Assembly: GCF_004362045.1 (NCBI RefSeq)
Contig: NZ_SNWX01000009.1
Location: forward strand, 34,588 to 98,587
Length of the DNA stretch: 64,000 bases
Origin: Halanaerobium saccharolyticum
GTDB taxonomy: Bacteria > Bacillota > Halanaerobiia > Halanaerobiales > Halanaerobiaceae
Direction: 5' to 3'
Below the pieces are notes generated by a model, which saw nothing but the letters and a program-made list of their open reading frames with translations, ran no database searches and was not told the origin of the DNA. The translations under genes and the position numbers were made by a program. Positions 21,123 through 29,575 of the stretch are shown here, piece after piece (within the stretch, counting starts at the first letter, position 1; each line of letters begins with the position of its first letter).

Positions 21123-21151
21123 ATATTAGCAGATGCAGTGGGTGCTGTCAA
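21123..21151 (-). promoter_or_regulatory. Promoter of the purB-purA-purD run
   Basis: On the minus strand TTGACA (21146-21151), 17 bases, TAATAT (21123-21128). A partial palindrome AAGTCCCCGGGCTT (21154-21167) lies directly upstream of the -35 box. The leader to purB is about 115 bases, with no recognised purine riboswitch. On the opposite strand TATAAT (21260-21265) is a likely -10 for dnaD, with a poor -35. I see nothing else in the 307-base divergent region. Confidence 0.8.
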
Positions 21152-21305
21152 GATAAGTCCCCGGGCTTACTGTTGAATTTTGATGCAATTCCACGTATAA
21201 TTATTAACTGCAGTTGAGAAATTTATTGGGATTTTTCTTAAAATTTCTCTGAGATCTGATATAATAAAAATATGTACTAAATTTTGAAGGGTTAAAGGTG
21301 ATAAA

Positions 21306-22427
21306 ATGAAACATAATTATTATAAAAAGTCTATAGATTTAAGTGAAGCCGAAAGCCGACAGCTTTTGACCTTAGGTGACAGTTTAATCGAAAAAGGGTT
21401 TCTGCGGCAGTTTTCCGGGGATCAGACAAAGGTTCTGCTCTATCTTTTAACTCACGTTAAAGAAGCCAATGAAATAGAATTGGAACTTCCGCTGGCCGCT
21501 GGAGCACTGGGCATGGAAATTAAAGAATTAAAAACCGCTCTCCATAATCTGGCTGCTACAGGAATTATTAACCCTCAGACAGCAGAGGCAGAAAACTATT
21601 TTCGCTGTTTTCTAAGTTTAGAAGCAGTTTTAACAAAAAATATGGAACACAGCAAGGCTGAAGCAAGTTCTACTACCGGGGCAGAAGTCAGACAGCAGCT
21701 GATCAAAAGCAATTCTGCTTCTGAAAATGAAATTGCAGCTGCCTTAATTTCTTTTCTACCGCCTGGAGCCCGAAATATCCACCGCCGGGAAGAAATAAAA
21801 AGCTGGCTCAATGATTTTGAGCCTCAGATGCTCAAGGAACTGGTGCGCAGAGTTGACAAATGGCTCAAACGTCAGGGTGGTGGTGACCACCTGCAGGGAG
21901 CTTATGCCTATCTCAGGGCAATTATCGACAGCTGGTACCAGGAGGAAATTACCACTTACGAAAAACTGCAGGAACAGGATAAACTGCACCGGGAGACCAG
22001 AGAGCTGGCCCGGGCTTATGGCATCAGGTCTTTTTCTTCCAATACAGCCCAGCTCAAAACTTTTCAGAGCTGGCTCAGCGGAGAACAGGCTTTAAGCAAA
22101 GAACTGGCTCTGGCTGCAATTAGAGAGGCTGTGCGCCGCAAGCGTGATGGTCAGCCTTCTTTAAAATATGTAGAGGATAATTTTATCAATCCGATTAAAG
22201 AGCTCAGCATCAATAACCTGGCCGATTTTCGCCGCTGGCTGCAGAAAGAAATGGATGGTCAGGCCTCGGAAGCTGACAGCAGAGATCAAACTGATTCTGG
22301 TACTAAAGATAAAAAGCAGAAAAGTAAGGCGTCTAAATCTAAAAATAGTAAAAGCGATGAGAAAAATGATGAGGACAATTATAAATGGAAGGACTTTTTT
22401 ATTGATTTTGATAAATATAAGGAATAA
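21306..22427 (+). CDS. DnaD-family replication initiation protein
   Basis: A helicase-loading/primosomal protein of the Firmicute type. The N-terminal winged-helix half (residues ~15-115) includes GDQTKVLLYLLTHVKEANEIELELPLAAGALGMEIKELKTAL. The C-terminal DnaB_2/DnaD-like part (residues ~235-300) has a long helix-rich stretch ending PSLKYVEDNFINPI, close to the YxxxI-type motif that binds DNA. The last 60 residues are a low-complexity tail rich in K, S, D and N. It directly precedes a dnaI-like loader and dnaB, a functional neighbourhood. The ATG follows AAAGGTG. Similarity is strongest to DnaD/DnaB_2 domains in general, so I give no symbol. Confidence 0.75.
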   Translation: MKHNYYKKSIDLSEAESRQLLTLGDSLIEKGFLRQFSGDQTKVLLYLLTHVKEANEIELELPLAAGALGMEIKELKTALHNLAATGIINPQTAEAENYFRCFLSLEAVLTKNMEHSKAEASSTTGAEVRQQLIKSNSASENEIAAALISFLPPGARNIHRREEIKSWLNDFEPQMLKELVRRVDKWLKRQGGGDHLQGAYAYLRAIIDSWYQEEITTYEKLQEQDKLHRETRELARAYGIRSFSSNTAQLKTFQSWLSGEQALSKELALAAIREAVRRKRDGQPSLKYVEDNFINPIKELSINNLADFRRWLQKEMDGQASEADSRDQTDSGTKDKKQKSKASKSKNSKSDEKNDEDNYKWKDFFIDFDKYKE

Positions 22428-22430
22428 AAT

Positions 22431-22557
22431 GTACGCGTGCACCTACCGTTTACTTGTCGAAATATGTAATTTTATGTTTGAAAACTTACAAAACACCTTC
22501 ACCAAAGTTATTTCGCCAAAATTTAACAAAAATCGACAAGTAAACGGCAGCTGTAAG
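22431..22557. repeat. Dispersed TTGTCGA-type intergenic repeat, copy C (inverted pair)
   Basis: CGTGCACCTACCGTTTACTT begins at 22436 and runs into GTCGAAATATG. The reverse partner ATCGACAAGTAAACGGCAGC lies at 22531-22550. CCGTTTACTTGTCGA and TCGACAAGTAAACGG form a 15-bp perfect inverted repeat around an 80-base centre. It fills the whole gap between the dnaD-type gene and dnaI, so it is probably transcribed with them. Confidence 0.65.
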
Positions 22558-22582
22558 TTAAAAACCAGAAAGGGGATTAATG

Positions 22583-23605
22583 ATGCCACTACAGTTTAAT
22601 TCGAACAAATATCAGGGTAAGGCCCGCGAAAAATATATGGAAGCTGAAAAAAGAATATCTCGAATCCACAAAGAGTATCCTGATGTTGAACAGGCATACA
22701 GTTATTTAAATTCCCTCAAGCGTGAATACAAAATGTTAAAGGTCGGCCTGTTTAATAAAGATGAAACAGAAAAAAATTCGATAGAAGAATTAAAAAATGA
22801 AATTGATCATCTGGAAGCTCACTACCATCAGCTTTTAAAAAAACATGATATTCCACTTGATTATAAGGAACCAGACTGGGACTGCGAAAAGTGCCATGAT
22901 ACCGGCCGCATTTACCGCAACAATCAATATTTAGTCTGCAGCTGTGCCAAAAATGATTTGAGACAGCGTAAACAGCATAATGGCAATTTACCGCGCCACC
23001 TGCAGAATGCTACCTTTAGCAATGCCAATCTCAACTATTATGAAACCGATTTAATAACTGACAGCGGCATGAATTATCGGGAGAATGCTCAGAAAGTTTA
23101 CAGCCTTGCTTCTACCTTTGTTCAGCGCTTTAACTCAGAAGGACTAAGCCGGGGTTTAATTATTGAAGGGCCAATTGGAAGCGGAAAATCCTATCTTTTA
23201 GGCTGTATTGCCAATGCCTTAATTGACAGAGGGATTCAGTTCCGCTATATTGTTTATTCTGACCTTTTACAGCAGATTAGAAGTACTTACAATCAGAACA
23301 ACCCCGAAACTGACGAAAAACAAATTTTAAGCACTGTTCAGCAAATTCCGGTACTTTTAATTGATGATCTGGGGACTGAAAAGGCAACCGAATTCGCCTC
23401 CTCTACCCTTTATCAAATAATTGACCGCCGCTACAGAGAGGAAAAACCAATTATCTTATCAACAAATTATTCAATTAAAAATTTAAAGAACCGCTTTCCG
23501 GTTATGGGAGAGCGAATTTTTCAGCGACTTTTAGAAATGAATAAGTATTTAGAACTTGCAGGTAATGTTAGAGTTAAAAAAATTGAAGAACAACAGGAGG
23601 CCTGA
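22583..23605 (+). CDS. dnaI: Helicase loader, DnaC/DnaI-type AAA+ ATPase
   Basis: Loads the replicative helicase onto DNA. The N-terminal domain has a probable zinc site, WDCEKCHDTGR plus YLVCSCAKND (residues ~95-120), as in DnaI/DnaC. The AAA+ core has Walker A GPIGSGKSYLLG (residues ~195), Walker B VLLIDDLGTEKA and sensor-like PIILSTNYS, with R-rich MGERIFQRLLEM after it. Two ATGs lie side by side (22580 and 22583); the second is better spaced from AAAGGGG. dnaB starts three bases after its stop. About 340 aa, slightly longer than the usual 310. Confidence 0.88.
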   Translation: MPLQFNSNKYQGKAREKYMEAEKRISRIHKEYPDVEQAYSYLNSLKREYKMLKVGLFNKDETEKNSIEELKNEIDHLEAHYHQLLKKHDIPLDYKEPDWDCEKCHDTGRIYRNNQYLVCSCAKNDLRQRKQHNGNLPRHLQNATFSNANLNYYETDLITDSGMNYRENAQKVYSLASTFVQRFNSEGLSRGLIIEGPIGSGKSYLLGCIANALIDRGIQFRYIVYSDLLQQIRSTYNQNNPETDEKQILSTVQQIPVLLIDDLGTEKATEFASSTLYQIIDRRYREEKPIILSTNYSIKNLKNRFPVMGERIFQRLLEMNKYLELAGNVRVKKIEEQQEA

Positions 23606-23607
23606 TT

Positions 23608-24990
23608 ATGGCAGCTGAAGTACCGAATGTAAAAAAAGACGACCGCTACAACAAAAATGAATACCAGCTTTTAGGCATCCTGCTGCAGTATCCGGATAAA
23701 ATTGACGAAGTTGCTGATCTGCTTGAGTTAAAGCATTTTCTGGATCCTCAGGCTTCGATTATTTTTGATCAACTTTTAAAACAGTATCAGCAGGACAATC
23801 AAATTTCCCGGACAAAACTTTTAATTGATCTCCAGAGCCAGAATGCAGTAGATGAAGCGGAACAGATTATTGAACGTCTGACTTCTGGTTTTAATACAGT
23901 TGATGAACTGAAACCGACTATTGATTTAATCAAAAAAGATTATCAGCGTTCTCTTTTGCGAAGAGCCTCCAATAAACTGAGGGATTTAACTGAGGCTAAT
24001 GACCTGACTATTGATGACTATCAGGCCCGGGCCCAGGAAATTATTTTCCAGGCAACAAGTGAGAGTAATGACTTAGAAAAACATATTTATAATATGGAAG
24101 AAGTTTTAATGGAGTCTTTTTCCAACTACATGGACCGCAAACACAAAAAGGCTGATGTTGGTCTGCGCACCGGCTTTATTTCTCTTGATAATTTAATTGG
24201 GGGATTTAAGCGCGGTCACCTGACAGTAATTGCGGCTTCCACCTCGATGGGAAAAACTGCTTTTGCAATTAATATCGCCAAAAATGTGCTTAAAAGGAAG
24301 GCCAAAGTAGCTATTATGTCACTTGAGATGGATGCAGCTGAGGTTGTAGACAGAATGATAGTCCAGGAATCACAGGTTAATGCCTGGAAGTATACTCAGG
24401 GTGAGACCAATGATGAGGAAGATCAGCGGGTTTCCAAAGCTTTAGATAATTTACATGAGCTGCCGCTGATGATTTCCGATGAGCGTGGTTTGAATACTGC
24501 TCAAATTAGAGCCCGCCTGCGTAAATTTAAGGCGCAGATGGATGGAATGGATCTGGCAATTATTGATTACCTGCAGATGATTCAGCTGCCGGAAGAACAT
24601 GCACAGAATACTGCCCGGGCAGTCGGTCAGATTGTGCTGCAGCTTAGAAACCTGGCCTCAGAGCTTGATATCCCGGTTATTTTAATTTCTCAGATTTCGC
24701 GTAGTTTTACCAGCCGGACAGATAAAAGACCTGTTCTCTCTGACTTGAGAGACTCCGGTAATATTGAGGAGGTTGCTGATGGTGTTATTTTCCTTTACCG
24801 TCATGCTCATACCTCTGCTAAAGCACGTGAGGAAGCTGAAGCCGAAGGAACCGAAAGTGATACAGATATTATTATAGCTAAACAGCGTACCGGTCAAACC
24901 GGATCAATCAAACTCTTTTTTGAGGAAGAATTTATCCGTTTTGTTGATCCCGAAAATCTCTCTCTGGAAGGAACGATGCCTCATGGATAA
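23608..24990 (+). CDS. dnaB: Replicative DNA helicase
   Basis: A hexameric 5'-3' helicase of the replication fork. The N-terminal DnaB domain (NEYQLLGILLQYPDKIDEVADLL, residues ~12-110) is followed by a linker. The RecA-like core has Walker A ASTSMGKTAFAIN (residue ~212), Walker B LAIIDYLQMI (residue ~315), RTDKRPVLSDLRDSGNIEEVAD and the C-terminal RTGQTGSIKLFFEEEFIRF. 460 aa is typical. The ATG has AGGAGG seven bases upstream. In many Firmicutes dnaB lies beside rplI; here it is in a separate dnaD-dnaI-dnaB cluster 30 kb away. No intein is present. Confidence 0.96.
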   Translation: MAAEVPNVKKDDRYNKNEYQLLGILLQYPDKIDEVADLLELKHFLDPQASIIFDQLLKQYQQDNQISRTKLLIDLQSQNAVDEAEQIIERLTSGFNTVDELKPTIDLIKKDYQRSLLRRASNKLRDLTEANDLTIDDYQARAQEIIFQATSESNDLEKHIYNMEEVLMESFSNYMDRKHKKADVGLRTGFISLDNLIGGFKRGHLTVIAASTSMGKTAFAINIAKNVLKRKAKVAIMSLEMDAAEVVDRMIVQESQVNAWKYTQGETNDEEDQRVSKALDNLHELPLMISDERGLNTAQIRARLRKFKAQMDGMDLAIIDYLQMIQLPEEHAQNTARAVGQIVLQLRNLASELDIPVILISQISRSFTSRTDKRPVLSDLRDSGNIEEVADGVIFLYRHAHTSAKAREEAEAEGTESDTDIIIAKQRTGQTGSIKLFFEEEFIRFVDPENLSLEGTMPHG

Positions 24991-25177
24991 TCTGGATAGT
25001 TTAGATTTAAAGCTGGTGCTCTCCTTTGCTAATGCATATCGGCGCCTCAATGAAAAAGGGGAGATTAGTGATCAACAGCTGGAAGAGGTGATGCAGCTGG
25101 TGGAAAATTATCAGAACTTTGCTCCAGCTGAATTTAAAAATAAGCTGCACGAAATTTTCCCGGAAAGTGATTTTTAA
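24983..25177 (+). CDS. Small protein overlapping the end of dnaB, unknown function
   Basis: A 64-aa frame begins at an ATG (24983) inside the last codons of dnaB, overlapping by eight bases, with AAGGAACG ten bases upstream. The product MDNLDSLDLKLVLSFANAYR then RLNEKGEISDQQLEEVMQLV is acidic and helical, without cysteines or a membrane segment. The tight overlap with translational coupling geometry and clean coding composition suggest a real gene of the dnaB operon. Not recognised. Confidence 0.6.
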   Translation: MDNLDSLDLKLVLSFANAYRRLNEKGEISDQQLEEVMQLVENYQNFAPAEFKNKLHEIFPESDF

Positions 25178-25179
25178 AG

Positions 25180-25312
25180 CGTACACCTACCGGGAACCAC
25201 CCGATTTATGTCGAAATATGTCTAAAAAGCTGATTTTTCGACACCAATCTAGGTTATTATACAAAAATCGACAACTACCCGGTACATGTCAGTTGATGTC
25301 GAATTATGTAGG
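25180..25312. repeat. Dispersed TTGTCGA-type repeat, copy D (composite)
   Basis: GCGTACACCTACCGGG opens the element, then ACCACCCGATTTATGTCGAA (related to the ACCGCCCGAATT arm of copy A), GATTTTTCGACA, AAAAATCGACAACTACCCGG and GATGTCGAATTATG. Four TGTCGA cores in both orientations occur within 130 bases. It lies between the dnaB operon and the first MntA/HepT pair. Confidence 0.55.
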
Positions 25313-25328
25313 ATAGGAGGTCAGTTTT

Positions 25329-25772
25329 ATGGAAGAAGAAAAAATTAATAAAATCAAGGATATTTTAGCAGACTTTGGCCTTGAACTCCTCATTTTATTT
25401 GGCTCCTACGAAAGTAATAACTTTAATGAGAATAGTGATCTTGATTTAGCAGTAAAAGTTAAAGCTGTGGGGCAGCTAAAAAAAGACCAGTTAGATATTT
25501 TAAATAAAATTTCCGCTCTCTTTAATCAAATACCAGTTGATCTGGTTTTATTAAATCATGCTGATCCTTTAATTAAATTCAAAATTGCTTCTGAGGGTAA
25601 ACTGCTTTATCAAGCTGAAAAAGGCCTCTTTGAGAAATTTCAGGTAAGAGCCGCCGCTGAACATAATGACGCCCGAAAATTTTATCAGCTTGACAAAAAA
25701 TTTATTGAAGATTTTTTAGAAAGGAGCCAGTCTAATGACAGATCCGCTCATCGTGCGCCGAAAATTAAATAA
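25329..25772 (+). CDS. MntA-type nucleotidyltransferase antitoxin, pair 1
   Basis: A minimal nucleotidyltransferase of 147 aa. The catalytic signature is LLILFGSYESNNFNENSDLDLAVKV (residues ~18-42), with GSY and the DxD pair that binds metal. In MntA/HepT modules this enzyme AMPylates a tyrosine of the HepT RNase and so silences it; that is known for the family, not shown here. AGGAGGT precedes the ATG. The 3' end overlaps the next gene by 38 bases, the usual arrangement for this pair. Confidence 0.85.
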   Translation: MEEEKINKIKDILADFGLELLILFGSYESNNFNENSDLDLAVKVKAVGQLKKDQLDILNKISALFNQIPVDLVLLNHADPLIKFKIASEGKLLYQAEKGLFEKFQVRAAAEHNDARKFYQLDKKFIEDFLERSQSNDRSAHRAPKIK

Positions 25773-26172
25773 GATGATAGAATATCTAGATCAGCTGGAA
25801 GAAGTCAATCAATATACACTGGAAAATTACCTTGATAATTTTTTTGTTAAACGGACTGCAGAAAGGTTAATCCAGCTGATAGTTGAAACTGCAGCGGACA
25901 TAAATGGCCATCTGATAGTTAGTTCAGGCCATAAGCCTCCTGCAGACTATTTCACTTCTTTTATTAAATTAAGTGAGCATCAGATAGTGGACCAAAAATT
26001 TGCTGAAGAAATTGCACCCTCAGCCGGATTGAGAAACCGCCTGGTTCATGAATATGAGGAAATAGATGATGAAATTGTTTACAAAAGTATTCAAAAAACT
26101 ATTGATAATTACAAAAAATACATCAGAGAAATTGAAAACTACCTCAAAAATATCGAAAACTCCAGCCGCTAA
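25735..26172 (+). CDS. HepT-type RNase toxin (DUF86), pair 1
   Basis: A 145-aa all-helical HEPN protein. The catalytic Rx4H motif is seen in LRNRLVHEYEEID (residues ~98-110), with the following Tyr that is the expected AMPylation target. ERLIQLIVETAADINGHLI is the conserved helix of DUF86 proteins. HEPN toxins cleave RNA; the partner MntA protein blocks this. AGGAGCC precedes the ATG at 25735, which lies inside the mntA frame. Translation ends inside a terminator hairpin. Confidence 0.85.
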   Translation: MTDPLIVRRKLNKMIEYLDQLEEVNQYTLENYLDNFFVKRTAERLIQLIVETAADINGHLIVSSGHKPPADYFTSFIKLSEHQIVDQKFAEEIAPSAGLRNRLVHEYEEIDDEIVYKSIQKTIDNYKKYIREIENYLKNIENSSR

Positions 26173-26185
26173 GCTGGAGCTTTTT
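26160..26185. terminator. Terminator after HepT pair 1
   Basis: CTCCAGC (26160-26166) and GCTGGAG (26173-26179) with a six-base loop, followed by CTTTTT. The hepT stop codon is inside the loop. On the other strand TTTTC follows, so it can also end the convergent pspC transcript. Confidence 0.8.
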
Positions 26186-26190
26186 CATTT

Positions 26191-26508
26191 CTAAATATCA
26201 TAATATTTTGGATCCTCATCATTATTGCTGTTATCCTGGCCAGAATTCGTTTTATTTCTTTGCTGATTTTTCTGCTGGTCTTCCTGCACCGGCTCAGAAG
26301 TGACATCATAATCAACATCAATATGGGCTGGCCTTTCGGGAATGATGGCCCAGGCTATGATATATGCCCAAAACCCTGCCCCCCAGAGAACAGTTAAAAC
26401 CACTGCTCCCACCCGAACCAGAGTCGGATCCCAATCAAAATATTCTGCTATACCACCACAGACCCCACCAATTTTTCTGTGTTCACGGGAACGATAAAGT
26501 TTTTTCAT
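26191..26508 (-). CDS. PspC-domain membrane protein
   Basis: A 105-aa protein with the PspC core KLYRSREHRKIGGVCGGIAEYFDWDPTLVRV (residues 2-33), followed by a membrane segment (GAVVLTVLWGAGFWAYIIAWAII) and PERP, as in family members. The remaining 45 residues are a hydrophilic tail rich in N, Q and D. PspC proteins act in envelope-stress responses or as membrane-bound regulators, and no other psp gene is near. AGAGGTGA precedes the ATG. It sits between the two toxin-antitoxin pairs, transcribed with the second one's strand, but separated from it by 80 bases. Confidence 0.88.
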   Translation of the reverse strand: MKKLYRSREHRKIGGVCGGIAEYFDWDPTLVRVGAVVLTVLWGAGFWAYIIAWAIIPERPAHIDVDYDVTSEPVQEDQQKNQQRNKTNSGQDNSNNDEDPKYYDI

Positions 26509-26588
26509 TTTTTTTCACCTCTTTATTTTTTATTCTAAATTTACAAACTGATCAAAGTAAATAAGCTTTTAAATGTTAGTTTATCAAA

Positions 26589-27005
26589 TCAAACTAATTT
26601 TAGATAAGATTTTAAAATCCCTCGTATATCAGCTAAATTGTTTTTTAATAAATCAAAAATAACATCTCTATCTAAATCCAGATAATCATGTACTAAAATA
26701 TTTCTAAAAGCAATAATTCTTGTAAATAAATTCTTTTCTTTTTCATCTAAATAACCGTTTTCTGCCAGAATTATTGCAATATCTCTATAAACATCAACTC
26801 TGCCCAGATTATCATCTGAAATTATATGGTTTCCGATATCAATTAATGCTTCAATGGACAGATGCAAAAATCTTTCCGCACTGCCATACAAAAGAGGATT
26901 ATTATTAAATTCTTCAAAGTCCACGTCTTTTACTATTTTATCCAGCTGTTCAAGATATTCATTACATTTTTGAGATCTCTCTAAAATTATCTCTCTTTTA
27001 ACCAT
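26589..27005 (-). CDS. HepT-type RNase toxin (DUF86), pair 2
   Basis: 138 aa, HEPN fold. The Rx4H motif is in FRNILVHDYLDLD (residues ~101-113), again with the downstream Tyr. ERFLHLSIEALIDIGNHII is the conserved DUF86 helix. It overlaps the upstream mntA gene by eight bases. Sequence similarity to the HepT of pair 1 is limited to the motif regions, so this is a separate lineage and not a fresh duplication. Confidence 0.85.
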   Translation of the reverse strand: MVKREIILERSQKCNEYLEQLDKIVKDVDFEEFNNNPLLYGSAERFLHLSIEALIDIGNHIISDDNLGRVDVYRDIAIILAENGYLDEKEKNLFTRIIAFRNILVHDYLDLDRDVIFDLLKNNLADIRGILKSYLKLV

Positions 27006-27405
27006 TTAAAATTCGCTCCTTAAACTTCTGCTGGTTTTTCTTTAAATAATACTCAAAATCAAGATATTTCCTGATCACTAAAGATTGGTAAGAAGCTGCA
27101 TCAAAGTCATTTTTTTTATAGATCAAATAATTTTCTTTAACAACTTCATATTTCAAAAGAGCTGAAGCCTGATTTAAAATAACTAAGTCGATATTATCAA
27201 GTCCCTCTTTGATTAATTCTTCGTATAATTTAATTTTAAGTTCTCCACTTTTTTCGCTATAATCAGCCTCTAAAAGAACTGCAATATCTATATCACTATT
27301 TTGATCAGCTTTATCACGGGCCTGGGAGCCAAAAAGATAGACAGCCTGAATAAACTTATATTCTTTTGCGATATTATTTAGCTTATCGATTATTTTCTGA
27401 TCCAT
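26998..27405 (-). CDS. MntA-type nucleotidyltransferase antitoxin, pair 2
   Basis: 135 aa from the ATG at 27405, which has AGAGGAG seven bases upstream; the frame extends 11 codons further. The signature is AVYLFGSQARDKADQNSDIDIAVLL with GSQ and the DxD pair. IKEGLDNIDLVILNQASALLKYEVVKEN matches the third conserved strand and helix of the minimal nucleotidyltransferase family. Together with the overlapping HepT gene it forms the second MntA/HepT module of the window, convergent with the first. Confidence 0.85.
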   Translation of the reverse strand: MDQKIIDKLNNIAKEYKFIQAVYLFGSQARDKADQNSDIDIAVLLEADYSEKSGELKIKLYEELIKEGLDNIDLVILNQASALLKYEVVKENYLIYKKNDFDAASYQSLVIRKYLDFEYYLKKNQQKFKERILNG

Positions 27406-27592
27406 TATATCAGCTCCTCTGAAGCCACATATTTGCATCTGAGTTTTATAAAGCAGTTTAGCAAAAGTCCGCAGCTAAAATTTCAATTAAATAATCTCCT
27501 TAAATTTATTATAAAACAAATCTGACACAATTAACAGAGGTCTAAAAACTTTTTGTTAAAAAACTTGAAAATATCTGAATTAAATTTTGTTT

Positions 27593-27627
27593 TTCGACAA
27601 AATTCGACAAGTAAACGGTAGGTGTAC
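27593..27627 (-). repeat. Dispersed TTGTCGA-type intergenic repeat, copy E
   Basis: TTTCGACAAAATTCGACAAG and TAAACGGTAGGTGTACGTTA: the reverse complement of the CGTACACCTACCGTTTACTTGTCGA module with a second TTTGTCGAAA. It lies just past the stop codon of the beta-barrel gene, and opposes copy D across the toxin-antitoxin block. Confidence 0.65.
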
Positions 27628-27628
27628 G

Positions 27629-28717
27629 TTAAAAAACATAGCTTAGAGTTATCTCCAGACCCTTTGCATCTCCACCGAACATTTCTTCTTCTGCTCCGGC
27701 GGCAATGCTTCCTCTCAGTTCTAATTTCAGATTACTTCCAAATGTATAGGAATAATTGGGAATGAAAACTGTACTGCCGTCGTCTAAATAACTGACCGTC
27801 ATAATCCCGATAGAAGAAAAATCATCAATCTCATAACTTAGATTTGTATTGAAAAAATCTAAATTGTTTTCCAGAGCAGAAGTACTTTCAGGGTCTGCAG
27901 CTGCTCCAAGATTAAAGAAATCAAAAGATGAAATATCCCCTTTTACTCCTTCTAATCTCAAATACTCGCCCTGCAGATAAAGCTGGCTGCCGGCCAGAAA
28001 ATTGTAACTGTAATCCGTACCCAGCTGATAAATATCATAGTCAATCACATCACTCTGCCAGAGACCATAGGCACCATAAACACCAACCGGGCCAAGATCA
28101 CCTTTGGCTGTCAGTCCATAACGTTCAAAGTCAGTACTGGCAGAAACAGGGGTCCTCACATAACTGGCAGTTAGGTCATAGCCTCTAAAAGTAGTCCGAC
28201 CTCTTAAGGCCCATTTATGCTCTTTTTGATTTTCCAGATTTGAGATATCAAAAGTTAGTCCTGAACCCCAGTTAATCGGATAATATATTTCTATTCCATC
28301 AACATATTTGGCCCGACTTTCCTGCTCTAAATTTTCTGCTCCCAGCGTATAATCAACCGGGTTAATTAAGGCACCATAGGACCAGGAAATAGGCTGTCTA
28401 CCGACAGAGGCTGTGAACGGTCCCAGCTCTTTTTCCAGATATAATTTTTTAAACCAGAGGTCAAATTTATCTTCCCGACCTTCCTTCAAAGAAATAACTG
28501 CTCTGTTTTGAATATTTAAAGGAAAATTATAGGGAAAATACCACTGCAGTTCCAATTCTGCTGCCAGGTTATTATTTAATTCAGAATCAGAATAACTTAA
28601 GCTGCTGATTAACCGTGCTTCACCACCAATTTCCGCCGCTACAGGAAAGGAAATTAATGCAGTTAATATTACAATTGTAATTATTAAAAAGCCCTGTCTA
28701 ATCTTTGAATTTTTCAT
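27629..28717 (-). CDS. Outer-membrane beta-barrel (porin-like) protein, last gene of the Lol-like operon
   Basis: 362 aa with a signal peptide (hydrophobic segment to FPVAAE). The mature part is a succession of amphipathic strands with aromatic girdles (LAAELELQWYFPYNFPLNIQ, FTASVGRQPISWSYGALINP, VGVYGAYGLWQSDVIDYDIY) and ends ITLSYVF, with the C-terminal Phe read by the BAM machinery in diderm bacteria. It resembles alginate-export/carbohydrate porin layouts in general, but no family was recognised. AAAGGGTGGTGA precedes the ATG. The gap to the LolA-like gene is 39 bases. The context suggests it acts at the outer membrane in the same process as that operon. Confidence 0.7.
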   Translation of the reverse strand: MKNSKIRQGFLIITIVILTALISFPVAAEIGGEARLISSLSYSDSELNNNLAAELELQWYFPYNFPLNIQNRAVISLKEGREDKFDLWFKKLYLEKELGPFTASVGRQPISWSYGALINPVDYTLGAENLEQESRAKYVDGIEIYYPINWGSGLTFDISNLENQKEHKWALRGRTTFRGYDLTASYVRTPVSASTDFERYGLTAKGDLGPVGVYGAYGLWQSDVIDYDIYQLGTDYSYNFLAGSQLYLQGEYLRLEGVKGDISSFDFFNLGAAADPESTSALENNLDFFNTNLSYEIDDFSSIGIMTVSYLDDGSTVFIPNYSYTFGSNLKLELRGSIAAGAEEEMFGGDAKGLEITLSYVF

Positions 28718-28756
28718 CCTAACAGCTCACCACCCTTTAAGTAAATATCTGTCAAT

Positions 28757-29545
28757 TTATCTTAATCTTTCTAAAGTAAAAATATCCTCCGGAAGCTCCG
28801 GATTGAAATTTATTTTCTGAATAATAAACTCTGTGCTGGTATTTTTGCGCAGCTTATTTTCCATAATCATCCGGACTGGATACCAGCGGCCCTCAATCTT
28901 ATCTACTTCTAAGACAACCGCTTCCTTTAACAGCCTGCCGCTTTCTGCATAAAGTTCTTCCTTTAAACCAACAAATCTTTCTTTATCAATCCAGACAACT
29001 CTGCGGTAATAACTTACTTCTTTCCCCGGAACCTTAATCCCCTCCAGTTTGTAGACAGGCCGGCCTTTGTACTTTTCCTCACCCAGAAGTTTAAAATTAT
29101 ATAATTCAGTTAGATCATCAGATTCGAGCATATCCTGGTAGGAAAAATCGCTGCCCATCATTCCCTGTTCCAGCATATGACCTGATATTTTAACTAAATC
29201 CTCTGCCTGGGGAAAAAACATCCAGAGATTGTCCCCTCTTTTTAAAAACTTAGTCCCTCTATCGCGTGGATTTGTAAATACCACCAGAGCTTTTTCGCCA
29301 TCCTGCCAGCTGCGCATGGTTTTAACCATAGTTCTCCCACTATTTTTAATAATCATCTTTGATTCTGAATAAGCTTTGATCACATATTCATTTTGATCTC
29401 TTCTGGTAATTATTTCATCTGCGGTTAATTCCTGAGCTGCGGCCAGAAAGGTGATCCCCACCAGTAAAATTGACAAAAGAGAAATAATTAATAAAATTTT
29501 AAGCTGATAACTTCGTTCAGAGTTTCTCATCAAAGCAAACATCAT
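28757..29545 (-). CDS. LolA-like outer-membrane lipoprotein-sorting protein
   Basis: 262 aa. An N-terminal signal/anchor (LKILLIISLLSILLVGITFLAAAQ) precedes a beta-sheet domain with the features of the 'outer membrane lipoprotein-sorting protein' family (PF17131). These are DEIITRRDQNEY near the start, ALVVFTNPRDRGTKFLKRGDNLWMFFPQAEDLVKISGHML, and MGSDFSYQDMLESDDLTEL. It should be a periplasmic carrier for a lipid or lipoprotein delivered by the adjacent ABC transporter; the cargo is not known. GAAGGGGG precedes the ATG. It lies 30 bases after the second permease gene. Confidence 0.85.
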   Translation of the reverse strand: MMFALMRNSERSYQLKILLIISLLSILLVGITFLAAAQELTADEIITRRDQNEYVIKAYSESKMIIKNSGRTMVKTMRSWQDGEKALVVFTNPRDRGTKFLKRGDNLWMFFPQAEDLVKISGHMLEQGMMGSDFSYQDMLESDDLTELYNFKLLGEEKYKGRPVYKLEGIKVPGKEVSYYRRVVWIDKERFVGLKEELYAESGRLLKEAVVLEVDKIEGRWYPVRMIMENKLRKNTSTEFIIQKINFNPELPEDIFTLERLR

Positions 29546-29575
29546 TTTTTACCCCCTTCAAGATAATTGTTTTCT

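Noticed and set aside
22255..22599. 114-codon frame across the end of the dnaD-type gene and the repeat
   Set aside because: Overlaps the real gene in another frame and is built from its low-complexity tail and the repeat.
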